Below are positions 1 to 9,676 of a DNA stretch of 64,000 bases, piece after piece. Location of the stretch: positions 28,317,742-28,381,741 of the forward strand of contig CM046343.1 in the NCBI GenBank assembly GCA_025403435.1, in the 5' to 3' direction. Under the pieces are notes generated by a model, which had not been told where the DNA came from, searched no databases, and worked only from the letters and a program-made list of their open reading frames with translations. Source of the DNA: Artocarpus heterophyllus. Its lineage: Eukaryota > Streptophyta > Magnoliopsida > Rosales > Moraceae. Numbering within the stretch: position 1 is the stretch's first letter; each line of letters opens with the position of its first letter. The translations under genes were made by a program, and so were the position numbers.

Positions 1-459
1 TATAATAAAATATATATCTTATCAGACACGTCACATACGGTACAGTAATATGTTTGAATTTTGAAAAGCTTATCCAGATATTTCAAGATTGTGTCTCAAA
101 TTTCAAAAGTTCTACAGTATTTGTCGTTTATATTAAATTTCTAGACTTGGTGTATATTTGTCAAAAAGTCTACAGTTGTGTCATGAGGGTCTTCTGTCGA
201 ATTGTTCTCAATTGTCAAAAGTTATACAATTAGAGTCTAATCTCTTTCAAAAAGTGAATCAGATTTTCTGTAAACTATCAATCACCTTATCATACTTTCT
301 TATCCGCACAAGATTTTGTTTAAATCTTTGGATTACCTTTTCATTACCTACTCGTCTATCTCTTTAGCCCTTTTTGTATATTTCTCATCTTTAAAATCTC
401 ATGTAGAACCCGAAGTCTAAGTGGAGCAGACATTAAGCAACCACTTCTATAAACCAAAT
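1..459 (+). other. Retroelement internal region upstream of the LOG-like ORF
   Basis: No gag or pol coding sequence and no convincing ORF is visible here. The stretch is AT-rich. It holds loosely repeated motifs of the form CAAAAGTTCTACAGT near 103, 161 and 216, spaced about 55-57 bases apart. Because a polypurine tract and LTR lie downstream with no LTR between, I infer this is the internal region of an LTR element whose 5' LTR lies left of the window. It could instead include the upstream flank of a captured gene. Confidence 0.4.
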
Positions 460-1110
460 ATGTCTACCTCCCAGTCCACGAAGAAAATAAAGAATGTCTG
501 TGTCTTTTGTGGTTCCAGCTTTGGAAAAGATAAAGCTTATTTAGAAGCTGCAAATCACTTAGGGCAAGTCCTAGCACACAAGAAGATTAACATAATCTAT
601 GGGGGTGGTAGTATAAAAATGATGGTAAATATGGCACTAGCAGCTAGGTCTAGCGACGCTACTGATGTAAGAATTTGGCCTCATATTCCAGTTGAAGGAA
701 ACCTTTGTAAGGAAGCCATAGGTAAGGGAGAAGGAGTCAGGAGTATCCCTAAAAATTTTAAAGACATAATCTATAATTCTGATGCTTTTATAGCATTACC
801 TGGTGGTCTAGGTACTCTTGAGGAAATATTTATAGTTGCTTGTGGGCAATTGTTGGGCTTTTATTCCAAACCTTTGGGACTGCTGAACGTAAAGGGTTTT
901 TATGACGGTCTTTTGAAATTTCTAGATTACGCTGTGGAAGAAAACATCACTACAGAATCGGAGAGACAAATCTTTGTCACTGCTTCAACAGCTGAGGAAT
1001 TGATAGATAAAATGCAAATCATACATCCAGAATCCGACACTGCAACATCCAAGCTTGAATGGGAAAGGGAAAGCCGGGAGCGGCCAATTGATTTGAATCT
1101 CCATCTGTAA
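460..1110 (+). CDS. Intronless LOG-family (cytokinin-activating phosphoribohydrolase-like) protein, probable retrocopy
   Basis: This 216-aa ORF starts at the first ATG in frame (460); the open frame upstream has no other ATG. It matches the LOG family, enzymes that release active cytokinin bases from cytokinin riboside 5'-monophosphates. Visible features are the N-terminal strand VCVFCGSSFGK, the loop YGGG, the nucleotide-binding motif PGGLGTLEE, the block KPLGLLNVKGFYDGLL, and a tail ending DLNLHL. The length is typical. Plant LOG genes normally have several introns, but this one has none, which suggests a retrocopy. The region that normally carries the catalytic Arg-Lys pair (MHxRKxxM) instead reads IPKNFKDII, and the segment after YGGG is also divergent, so normal activity is doubtful. 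It lies about 0.95 kb upstream of a retrotransposon PPT and LTR, apparently inside that element. The frame is open throughout, so it is either recent or under selection. Confidence 0.7.
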   Translation: MSTSQSTKKIKNVCVFCGSSFGKDKAYLEAANHLGQVLAHKKINIIYGGGSIKMMVNMALAARSSDATDVRIWPHIPVEGNLCKEAIGKGEGVRSIPKNFKDIIYNSDAFIALPGGLGTLEEIFIVACGQLLGFYSKPLGLLNVKGFYDGLLKFLDYAVEENITTESERQIFVTASTAEELIDKMQIIHPESDTATSKLEWERESRERPIDLNLHL

Positions 1111-2049
1111 TCTTTTTGTTTTATCTTTGGCATGTAGGCATGTGTGTCCGTATTTCGTGTGTTACAAATAACCGTTTGCCTTGTATTCTGTGTTTCTTGT
1201 GGTACGTTGTTGTTAAATCTTTTAGATTCATTGAGCCTAATGCCGGGATGGCTGGATACGGAGTACTTGATGCTCTCGAAACGCATCCTTCTTAAGGTCC
1301 GATCTTTTGTTTATCGATGTTTTTGTATTCTATAAGCATGCATGATATGGATAGCTGGTATACGGAGTGCCTTGTACTCTCGAAACGTATCCGTATTATG
1401 TTTGTAATGTGTAATATTCTGTTAATATTATGTGGAAGTACCAGAGTCAGTTATGGGGATATTCCATATGAAATATGAGTATATTATTTGGGTTGAATGT
1501 TTGTGTCATGAGGATAGCTGTTTAATGAAAAATATGTCGAGTATGTTTGCAACTCTGAGATTCCGTTTAATATCTCTATGAATAAGTTTAATGTATGGTT
1601 TTGAATATAAGTGTTTGTGATATATGTTTTATGATTATGTTTTAGTTTATTAGTAGAGGTATGAAATCAAATATATTTGACTTTTCCTTACTCAAAAAGG
1701 AAAAGGAACCTAAAGATGAAGTATATAAAATTTCTCTGGCAATCTCCTTAAATGTGATTGTAAATCACAGTCCATGGACAATGAAGGACTGGAATCATGG
1801 TATGGTCAATATGTATGCCTGATCAGATTCTTAGACTATTATACGGTGTTATAAGTTGAAACTTGTCAGAAATACTCTCATTGAGGGATTTAGGAGTAAG
1901 ATTTATTATGCAAGTAAATAAGTGGAGATACGATAACTTAACTTTGGAAGATAAACAACATTAACGGTTTAGACTCGGAATTGGAATCATAATGGAATCA
2001 AAATTTTTACTAGTATTGCTAGAATTGAAATTTCGAGGACGAAATTTCT
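1111..2049 (+). other. Non-coding 3' internal region of the LTR element
   Basis: There is no pol-like ORF between the LOG-like stop codon and the polypurine tract. Two imperfect copies of a ~39-bp motif (GGATACGGAGTACTTGATGC type, ending CTCGAAACGCATCC) lie at 1251-1288 and 1353-1391, about 102 bases apart. The last ~35 bases (AATTTCGAGGACGAAATTT) match the pre-PPT sequence of the full gypsy element at 44558-44576, so this end belongs to the same element type. Confidence 0.5.
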
Positions 2050-2065
2050 TTAAGGGGGGTAGAGC
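2050..2065 (+). other. Polypurine tract of the LTR element
   Basis: A purine-rich run (TAAGGGGGGTAGAGC) directly abuts the LTR start TGTGACACCC. It is the expected plus-strand primer and matches in place and style the AGGAGGGGAGAGC tract at 44581-44593. Confidence 0.8.
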
Positions 2066-4426
2066 TGTGACACCCGTTATTCTCCTAACGGGTATTGAGG
2101 TAATTAAATTAATTTTTAATGTATAAAAAAAATTGCTTCATTTAAATTTATTTTATAATATTTATTTTTATCTATTTTTAAATTTTCTAAAATTCTCCTA
2201 TATTTATTTAGTATGATTACTAAAAAGCCTTAGAACTTCTAATAAATCTCAAAAATGTCATATTGGCATTATGTGTGTTAAAGTCTTTAGATGAGACATA
2301 AGGATATCTTTTCCAACTGCTCTTGACCCTCATTTTCTTTATTTCCTCCGTGACATGCTTCAACATGTCTCCTCTATAATTGTTTCTATCACTTCTCTTC
2401 AAAGACTTCATCTTTTCTTCCTTTCTCTTCCACGGTTCCCACACTCTTCTTCTTATTTCTTTGCTGAAGCAAAATACTTAGAGAACTTCTTTAAGGCAGC
2501 CATAAAAATCTGCCACCATCACCTCCATTTGAGCAAGAATTTCAGTCATACCGAAGTAAAGGAACCTGTTTTGAAGCCATTTCAAGCTTCCAACTAACCA
2601 TAATCCGAGGTTAGAATCTTATGAACAAATTTAGTCTTTCATTTATAAATTTTCTTTTATACTAAAGGATTATTCAAATTTGCGTTCTTAAACCTAAGTA
2701 TATGTTTGTTGCTATTTTGGAGCATATGTATGAAGTCTAAGTGTATATGCCCTAGACAGAAAATTTATATTGTTAAACTTTGTAATACCTCTATGGGCAG
2801 TGGTTATTTCTTGAAATTCTAAGATTAAATTAAAATGAATTTTATGAATTGGTTTGCATATTTGAAAAGTAGCATCCTAGGCTTTCTAACGAGCTATCAT
2901 AAACCTAAATCGGAGTTGTATTTTATTTTCTAAGAATTATTCAATTTTTGTATTGGAAACTAGTAAATCTGCCAGTTTGTTATGGTATACCAGCTGCTAA
3001 CCTGAACCAAGAACCCATCTTTGCTCACCACCTAATTCTTTAATGTCTTGCAACCTTTCCAATATTATCCTAAGTGATTGATGAATCTTATTAAGGACTA
3101 AAACATATAGATTACTTGTTCACATTTTATATTGTGTTAAGACAAAAATTGTTTACTGTGGTATTCAAAAGAGATTTATATAAAAGCTTTAATGGCATAC
3201 TAGTAAGATAGGTTTACACATGATTTATTTATGAATGTAGTTGTATGTTGTGCTTTAGTTTTAATTGTCCTTATGCACGCCTTAGGATCAAGGGAGTATG
3301 GAGCTAACGTTAATTGATTCCAGGATTAAGAGACTGTTGATAAGCTTGAAAGGTAGGGATTCTATTACTCATCTTTTGTGAGGTTTTTATAGAATTAAAA
3401 TTGATTGTTTTGCCGCAATATATATATATCTATGTTGAACTGATATTATATGTGTATCACATATGAAACTATGACATGGACTCGTCTTGTATTGTACGGC
3501 GAGGAACATAATGAATTGACACATGTTATAAATTGAGAAGCATGGTTAGGAAAATTAACTCTATTAATAATGATTTAATATAGAGAAATTGTGAGACATG
3601 AAAAGGGCGACGGTTACGTCCTTGGGCATGAATACCCTAAAAGGTAAAGTAGGGGGAAGGCGATGACGCTTCCTTGGGTTGAAAGTCCCAGAACACACTG
3701 TACAGGAATCGATTTGGTGAGGACTCGGGGCTTGATGTCCCCTCATCGGAACACCCTTGGAATGTTTATAGGGTGATCAAGTGCGCCCATTTGGGTTTCG
3801 ATGAGTTGAGTGATACTCAATTTAACATGGATACCTAGGAACAATGATGATTGTTGATATTTGTATAAATGTGTAATTATGACACTTGGTAATGATTAAC
3901 TACGGTATCCATAAGATGTGATCATAATAAACCTCATAATCTGGAATATGATGTGACTTACTGACCATGCAGGTTTTAATGTGGTAATGATAAAAACCTA
4001 AAGGTGAGTAATGGCTTTCTCTACTGAGCATAGTGTTGCTCATACCCTTATGTTTATATCTTTTCAGGACTCACTAAGTGTGAGGTGGCTACGAGAAATA
4101 TAGTTGAGGAAGTGATGTAGCTATATTACATTGGGACTGCTTCAATTGTTGAGAATGTTCTTCATGATAATGTAAGCATCAATTGTTACTTTCTGTGACT
4201 GTAATTATAATGTGTTGAGGGTTAAAATGATGATGACAACAGTTTATATTATTAAATTTAAGGTGCTACATTAAAACTGTGGTTTATTTGTCGTTTATAT
4301 TTTTATTTTTGAGTTGAGAGTTTTCATTTAAGTCCCGGGCAAATTTTATTTTTAAGGTTTTACTTTTATTATTTATTTTTATTTTATCTCATTAAAAACT
4401 GTTAACCCCCACATAGGGGCGTTACA
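2066..4426 (+). repeat. Complete 3' LTR of a Ty3/gypsy-type element (2361 bp)
   Basis: The LTR begins TGTGACACCCG directly after the PPT and ends CCCCCACATAGGGGCGTTACA. Its last ~1.2 kb (about 3183-4426) is closely similar to the 3' part of the LTRs at 37721-39691 and 44594-46560. Its first ~1.1 kb is unrelated to theirs. Short ORFs inside it are not supported as genes. The first 1.4 kb recurs inverted at 4427-5841. Confidence 0.85.
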
Positions 4427-5841
4427 AGTCCATGTCATAGTTTCATATGTGATAATCATATAATATCAGTTCAACATAGATATATATTGCGGCAAAACAA
4501 TCAATTTTAATTCTATAAAAACCTTACAAAAGATGAGTAATAGAATCCCTACCTTTCAAGCTTATCAACAATCTTTTAATCCTGTAATCAATTAACGTTA
4601 GCTCCATACTCCCTTGATCCTAAGGCGTGCATAAGGACAATTAAAACTAAAGCACAACATACAACTACATTCATAAATAAATCATGTGTAAACCTATCTT
4701 ACTAGTATGCCATTAAAGCTTTTATATAAATCTCTTTTGAATACCACAGTAAACAATTTTTGTCTTAACACAATATAAAATGTGAACAAGTAATCTATAT
4801 GTTTTAGTCCCTAATAAGATTCATCAATCACTTAGGATAATATTGGAAAGGTTGCAAGACATTAAAGAATTAGGTGGTGAGCAAAGATGGGTTCTTGGTT
4901 CAGGTTAGCAGCTGGTATACCATAACAAACTGGCAGATTTACTAGTTTCCAATACAAAAATTGAATAATTCTTAGAAAATAAAATACAACTCCGATTTAG
5001 GTTTATGATAGCTCGTTAGAAAGCCTAGGATGCTACTTTTCAAATATGCAAACCAATTCATAAAATTCATTTTAATTTAATCTTAGAATTTCAAGAAATA
5101 ACCACTGCCCATCGAGGTATTACAAAGTTTAACAATATAAATTTTCTGTCTAGGGCATATACACTTAGACTTCATACATATGCTCCAAAATAGCAACAAA
5201 CATATACTTAGGTTTAAGAACGCAAATTTGAATAATCCTTTAGTATAAAAGAAAATTTATAAATGAAAGACTAAATTTGTTCATAAGATTCTAACCTCGG
5301 ATTATGGTTAGTTGGAAGCTTGAAATGGCTTCAAAACAGGTTCCTTTACTTCGGTATGACTGAAATTCTTGCTCAAATGGAGGTGATGGTGGCTGATTTT
5401 TATGGCTGCCTTGAAGAAGTTCTCTAAGTATTTTGCTTCAGCAAAGAAATGAGAAGAAGAGTGTGGGAACCGTGGAAGAGAAAGGAAGAAAAGATGAAGT
5501 CTTTGAAGAGAAGTGATGGAAACAATTATAGAGGAGACATGTTGAAGCATGTCACGGAGGAAATAAAGAAAATGAGGGTCAAGAGTAGTTGGAAAAGATA
5601 TCCTTATGTCTCATCTAAAGACTTTAACACACATAATGCCAATATGACATTTTTGAGATTTATTAGAAGTTCTAAGGCTTTTTAGTAATCATACTAAATA
5701 AATATAGGAGAATTTTAGAAAATTTAAAAATAGATAAAAATAAATATTATAAAATAAATTTAAATGAAGCAATTTTTTTTTTATACACTAAAAATTAATT
5801 TAATTACCTCAATACCCGTTAGGAGAATAACGGGTGTCACA
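4427..5841 (-). repeat. Truncated inverted LTR of the same family
   Basis: This is the reverse complement of 2066-3482, at roughly 99% identity by eye (about a dozen differences). On the minus strand it starts at 5841 with TGTGACACCC and breaks off at 4427, exactly where the forward LTR ends. Beyond 5841 there is no PPT, so this is an outer (5') LTR edge or a solo LTR next to host DNA. The simplest reading is that the forward element inserted into a pre-existing minus-strand LTR whose other part lies left of the window. Confidence 0.8.
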
Positions 5842-6244
5842 CAAAATATTAACATTGGGGTGGCTTCCTACATGTTTGTAAGTAAGTTGCCACAATTAAA
5901 ACTTTAGGAAGCAAATTACAAGTATAGGACGAGTTCAATGAACAAACGTGCAATTCAGCCTCTCCTATTTTGCAACTGTGTTTGCCGTTTAGGCCTGGCC
6001 CAACTTGTTCCTAGGAAGATCAAATAAGCTGGGCACAACAAGGTTTGAACAATGATTGGACAAGGATATTAGGTACCAAATTTTTATTTTTATTTTTTAA
6101 ATCTAGATGATACTGTTGTAATATTTTCTAAATAATAGAATGCTAATATGATGTTTTCTTAAAATACAAGATATCAAAATGATAAAACCTGCAAGGATAA
6201 CGATAATAATCGGTGAACAAATATTTAAAATATGACTACAATTA

Positions 6245-6390
6245 AGATGTTTGAGAGAAAAGCTTCAACTCTAAAATGTAAACCGTACATTGTAGCACGT
6301 TCAAGCTTTACATACTCTAGTATGTAAAATTTTTACACTGTTTGTAATTTAAACACTAGAGTTCAAAATTACTCTTCCAAATAGCCACAT
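6245..6390. mobile_element. Probable hAT-type MITE remnant
   Basis: An AT-rich ~145-bp segment begins near TTTGAGAGAAAAGC and ends near TTCCAAATAGCCAC. It has internal self-complementary stretches and the TTTGxxx / CAAAxA ends common in plant hAT MITEs. Boundaries are approximate. Confidence 0.3.
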
Positions 6391-6680
6391 GAGAGACGAT
6401 TTACCCACTATTTTTTTTTTTTTCATTTTCACCAAAACCTACCTTTCATTCCTTCCTTAAAAAAAAATGTCATTTATTCCATGTAGTCCAGTACGGGGAA
6501 TTATAATGGCTGGCATCTGCAGCATTGGTTCTACATTCTATAACTTTCTGATTTCTAAAATAAGAGGTGTCTCTTCAACTGAGGTGGTGACAAATTTAGG
6601 CACGTTTGTGCTCTTTCTTTCCTTTCCTATCTCTTTCTTCATTGCGAGGAAAAGTGTAATCAAGTACATTTTGATTTAAA

Positions 6681-6687
<7 letters not shown>

Positions 6688-6731
<44 letters not shown>
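6688..6731. repeat. (TA)n(TG)n compound microsatellite
   Basis: A TA-dinucleotide run is followed directly by a TG run. Confidence 0.95.
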
Positions 6732-8081
6732 TTGCGTCGTGACAAAAGAGTGGTTGAGTTAGCCCTAATGGTGCATTGTCCCCTCATATTTTGACATGGT
6801 ACAACACTTTATGTCAAATTTAATGCTAAAATATATGAACCTTTTCAACTTTTTTTTTTTTGGTGTTCTAACTTGAGAGTACAAAATATGAACTTATTAA
6901 TGATTCGCTCAACTTTTCAAAGAGGGGAAAATTAAAAAAAAAAAAAAAACAACTTTATTTACTCATGCAGTTCCATTTTTATAAATGCTTTAAAATCAAC
7001 AAATATAATTACGGCCCTTTAATGTTTCTTTGGCCACACCTTTTAATTTCTTCATCTACCATCTCAAACTCTTGAACCAATTGCTCTTGCAGATGAATAT
7101 TTTTAGAAAACGATGTTAGGTGTTTAATAATCTATATGCATATAGAAACACAGTTGAAACTACAAGTTATAACAAAAAATACTATAATAATATGAATAAA
7201 AACACTCTAAAAAAAATTTAAAACAGTAGATTTACGGTCTTTCTATTATAAAAAGATTCCTATTTTCCCGATTTTTGATTTGATTCTCTGTGATCAAAAG
7301 GCATCATTTTTTTTTAAAAAGAACCCAAACATAGGATAATGTTCTTCTTCTTTTTTATTTTTTTCTTTGCGTGTGCATTTTTTAAGCATTTAGCCTTTTA
7401 TTTTTGCACCAGCAAGTAATCTGGATGCAGTTATTTACACAAAAATGTTAAAGAAAATTATATACGTTATGCCACATCTTAAAAATATTGTATTTATTCA
7501 CGTCATATTTACAAAAGTTGTATCATATTATTACTACTACTGTTACTTAAATATTACATGTTTAAGTTGTATCACACTTATTTAAATATGGATTTATTAA
7601 AATTAAGTTTCAAAATATGATTTTCATGAAAACTCCCTAAAATTAAGCTAGGGGATGGTTGGTACAGGGATTTGTTTTTAACGTCGATATTTTTTTTCCA
7701 AAGATTCAAAAGAAAAGCTTTGAAAAATGCATTTATAGTTTGACTTTGTTTTTCAATTGTTAGATTTTGTATCGGAGATCTATGTTTTTCACGTGTATTT
7801 GATTAAACAAAACTGTTAGAAACATGCACCAACAACATGAGGTCCCGTCGAAAAAAGGCTCTTTCTTTTTCTTAAAGACCTTTTTTTTTGTTTTTTGAAA
7901 TTCTGTTGGGGTAGGGTATCTTTGCTAATGATATACATTTGATCAAAATTAGATTAAAATAAAAATGTGTAAATACAAAATCATATATACAGATTTGACA
8001 GATAGAAAATACAACAAAAAACAATAATTAATTAGTGAAGGAGATGTTTCACTAGACATGTCTAATTTTTATCTATGTATA

Positions 8082-8082
<1 letters not shown>

Positions 8083-8112
<30 letters not shown>
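8083..8112. repeat. (AT)n microsatellite
   Basis: A perfect AT-dinucleotide run in intergenic DNA. Confidence 0.9.
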
Positions 8113-8119
<7 letters not shown>

Positions 8120-8539
8120 AAAGATACAAACTGCCTTTCGAAGAATTCTTCAAAATCTCTTACACTTGTTAAATGTTAACATATTTTTCTTTTTTCCTTT
8201 TACTTTTTCTTACTTTTTAAATTGTTTTTATCTTTCTCTTTTGTTTTTTTTTTCTTTTGTTTTTTTTTTTCTATGGGTTCATCTGCAATCAAGATTGTAA
8301 TGTGCTTTTGTTAAAATACCTTTTCTTTCCTCACAATTAAACAACTTTTATCCCTTTTACCATTTTACTATAACAAATACAATATTAGTATTAATTATGA
8401 ACCAATAATTACATAAAACCTCTATTACTAAATAAACTAGAAAAATAATAGAATGATAATGGAAATATTAACATGCGATAAAACTTACAAAATTCCATGT
8501 ACGGCTCTCGTGCCACACAACTAGTAACTGTAAATGTAA

Positions 8540-8697
8540 TTTTTTATGATTCACTAAAAGAATTTGACACAGAATTGTGAGCTTCACTTTAAAATCAATT
8601 TAATATTAAATTATTCACATTATTTTTTTATGATTCACTAAAAGAATATGACACAGAGGTGTGAGCTTCACATTAAAATCAATTTAATATTAAATTA
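8540..8697. repeat. 83-bp tandem duplication
   Basis: Two consecutive copies, about 90% identical, each contain TGATTCACTAAAAGAA, GACACAGA, GTGAGCTTCAC and AATCAATTTAATATTAAATT. The shared TGATTCACTA starts at 8548 and 8631. Confidence 0.85.
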
Positions 8698-9170
8698 AAA
8701 AATACAATAATTTAAGAAAATTAAATTTTTGTACCCTATTTTATAATTGGAAAAAAAAAAAAAAATCCTCCTGTGTCTTTCGTTTCTATTGTTTAACGCG
8801 GGCCATCACCCATCTTCCCTCACAGCCCCATCCTCACCGTCTGATGACATCGCATCGTTGGACCGCAGTGCCACGATCACACCGTCCCTTTATTGTACAG
8901 TTACGACCGCCGTCACCTACACTAAATCGAACATACTTTCCATCAGCCATTCATAAACCGCCACGTGCCCAGTTCCATTGGCCATCTCAGGACATACAAT
9001 GACAAATGTCAGTCCCACAAACTCTTTTTTTTTTAATTTTTTTTGAAATTCAAAATTTTGATGAAAAAGAAACAGATGACATGAAGATGATCTCATATTT
9101 TTATTTTCTTTATTTACTTATTATTTCTTTAATATTTAAACAGTTTATATCTTCTTAAAAAAAATCTGCA

Positions 9171-9190
9171 AATATATATATATATATATA
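9171..9190 (+). promoter_or_regulatory. TA-rich run, candidate TATA region of the Agenet gene
   Basis: A TATATATATA run lies just upstream of the CT-rich leader that feeds into the first splice donor at 9434. No transcription start can be fixed from sequence alone. Confidence 0.4.
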
Positions 9191-9209
9191 TCTCCTTGAA
9201 AAACAAGCA

Positions 9210-9676
9210 AGCGAATACGAAACGAGAGAACAATAAAAAAAGAAAAAAGAAAAAGAAAAGAAAGGGCAAAAACCCGAAAAAGCCACTGAGAAAGTATCTC
9301 TCTCTCTCACACACACACGCTCGTACTCTTTCTGTCTCTCTCTCTTCTTTCTCTTTCCTCGTCGTCGTTTGCTGCTTCTGTTTTACCTTTCGCCGGAACC
9401 CTAATTCGATCCCACTGAAATTCGAAGACTTCGGTGAGTTCTCTCGCTGCTTTGCTTGGTTATGTCCTCTCTCTACCTCTCTATTTCTCTCTCTCTACTT
9501 CTTCTTCTTCAATTTTGGTTCGGTGAAAGTTATGGTTGTTGAAGGACGAGACTAACGGCTTGGGTTTTGGTTGAAGCAGTAGATGAGTGTACGATTGAGG
9601 AGCAGGTGAGAGACCTTACGGGCTGGATTTCGTCACCGGATGGAGGGAGGTAGCGTCTCTAGACTTACTTCTTCTG
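9210..9676 (+). other. 5'-UTR exons 1 and 2 of the Agenet-domain gene
   Basis: Leader exon 1 runs from roughly 9210-9300 to 9433, with donor TTCG|GTGAGTT. It contains CT and CA repeats and the GGAACCCTAATTCGATCC block often seen in plant leaders. Leader exon 2 is 9580-9676, bounded by GAAGCAG| and TTCTG|GTAACT. It splices to 12157 (TTGCAG|GAATATACCC), ten bases before the main ATG. The second leader intron is therefore about 2.5 kb. Two uORFs begin in exon 2. Confidence 0.6.
9583..9609 (+). promoter_or_regulatory. uORF1 in the leader of the Agenet gene (8 aa)
   Basis: In leader exon 2, an ATG three bases after the acceptor opens an eight-codon frame ending at TGA. It lies wholly upstream of the main start and could lower translation of the main ORF. 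Confidence 0.5.

Larger units (their letters stand above)
5842..9170. other. Intergenic, repeat-rich AT-rich region
   Basis: I see no supported gene. The region contains a MITE-like element (about 6245-6390), a TA/TG microsatellite (6688-6731), a TA run (8083-8112) and an 83-bp tandem duplication (8540-8697). A locally GC-rich patch at about 8795-8970 probably belongs to the upstream regulatory region of the Agenet gene. A 70-aa ORF with two hydrophobic stretches (6467-6679) starts with ATG but has no recognisable homology. Confidence 0.6.

Noticed and set aside
2220..2444. ORFs in the inverted LTR arms (also 5449-5685)
   Set aside because: These are mirror copies of the same LTR sequence with no known domain and low-complexity Lys/Arg-rich content.
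3564..3746. Repeated 60-aa ORFs on the minus strand inside LTRs (also 38844-39026 and 45713-45895)
   Set aside because: They are identical in position within each LTR copy and lie antisense in non-coding LTR sequence. Their conservation follows from the repeat, not from protein selection.
6467..6679. 70-aa ORF with two hydrophobic stretches
   Set aside because: It starts with ATG but has no homology that I recognise, no leader or gene context, and runs into a microsatellite.
9129..9314. Phe-rich minus-strand ORF and Lys-rich plus-strand ORF over the same bases
   Set aside because: Both are translations of A/T and CT-rich promoter and leader sequence.
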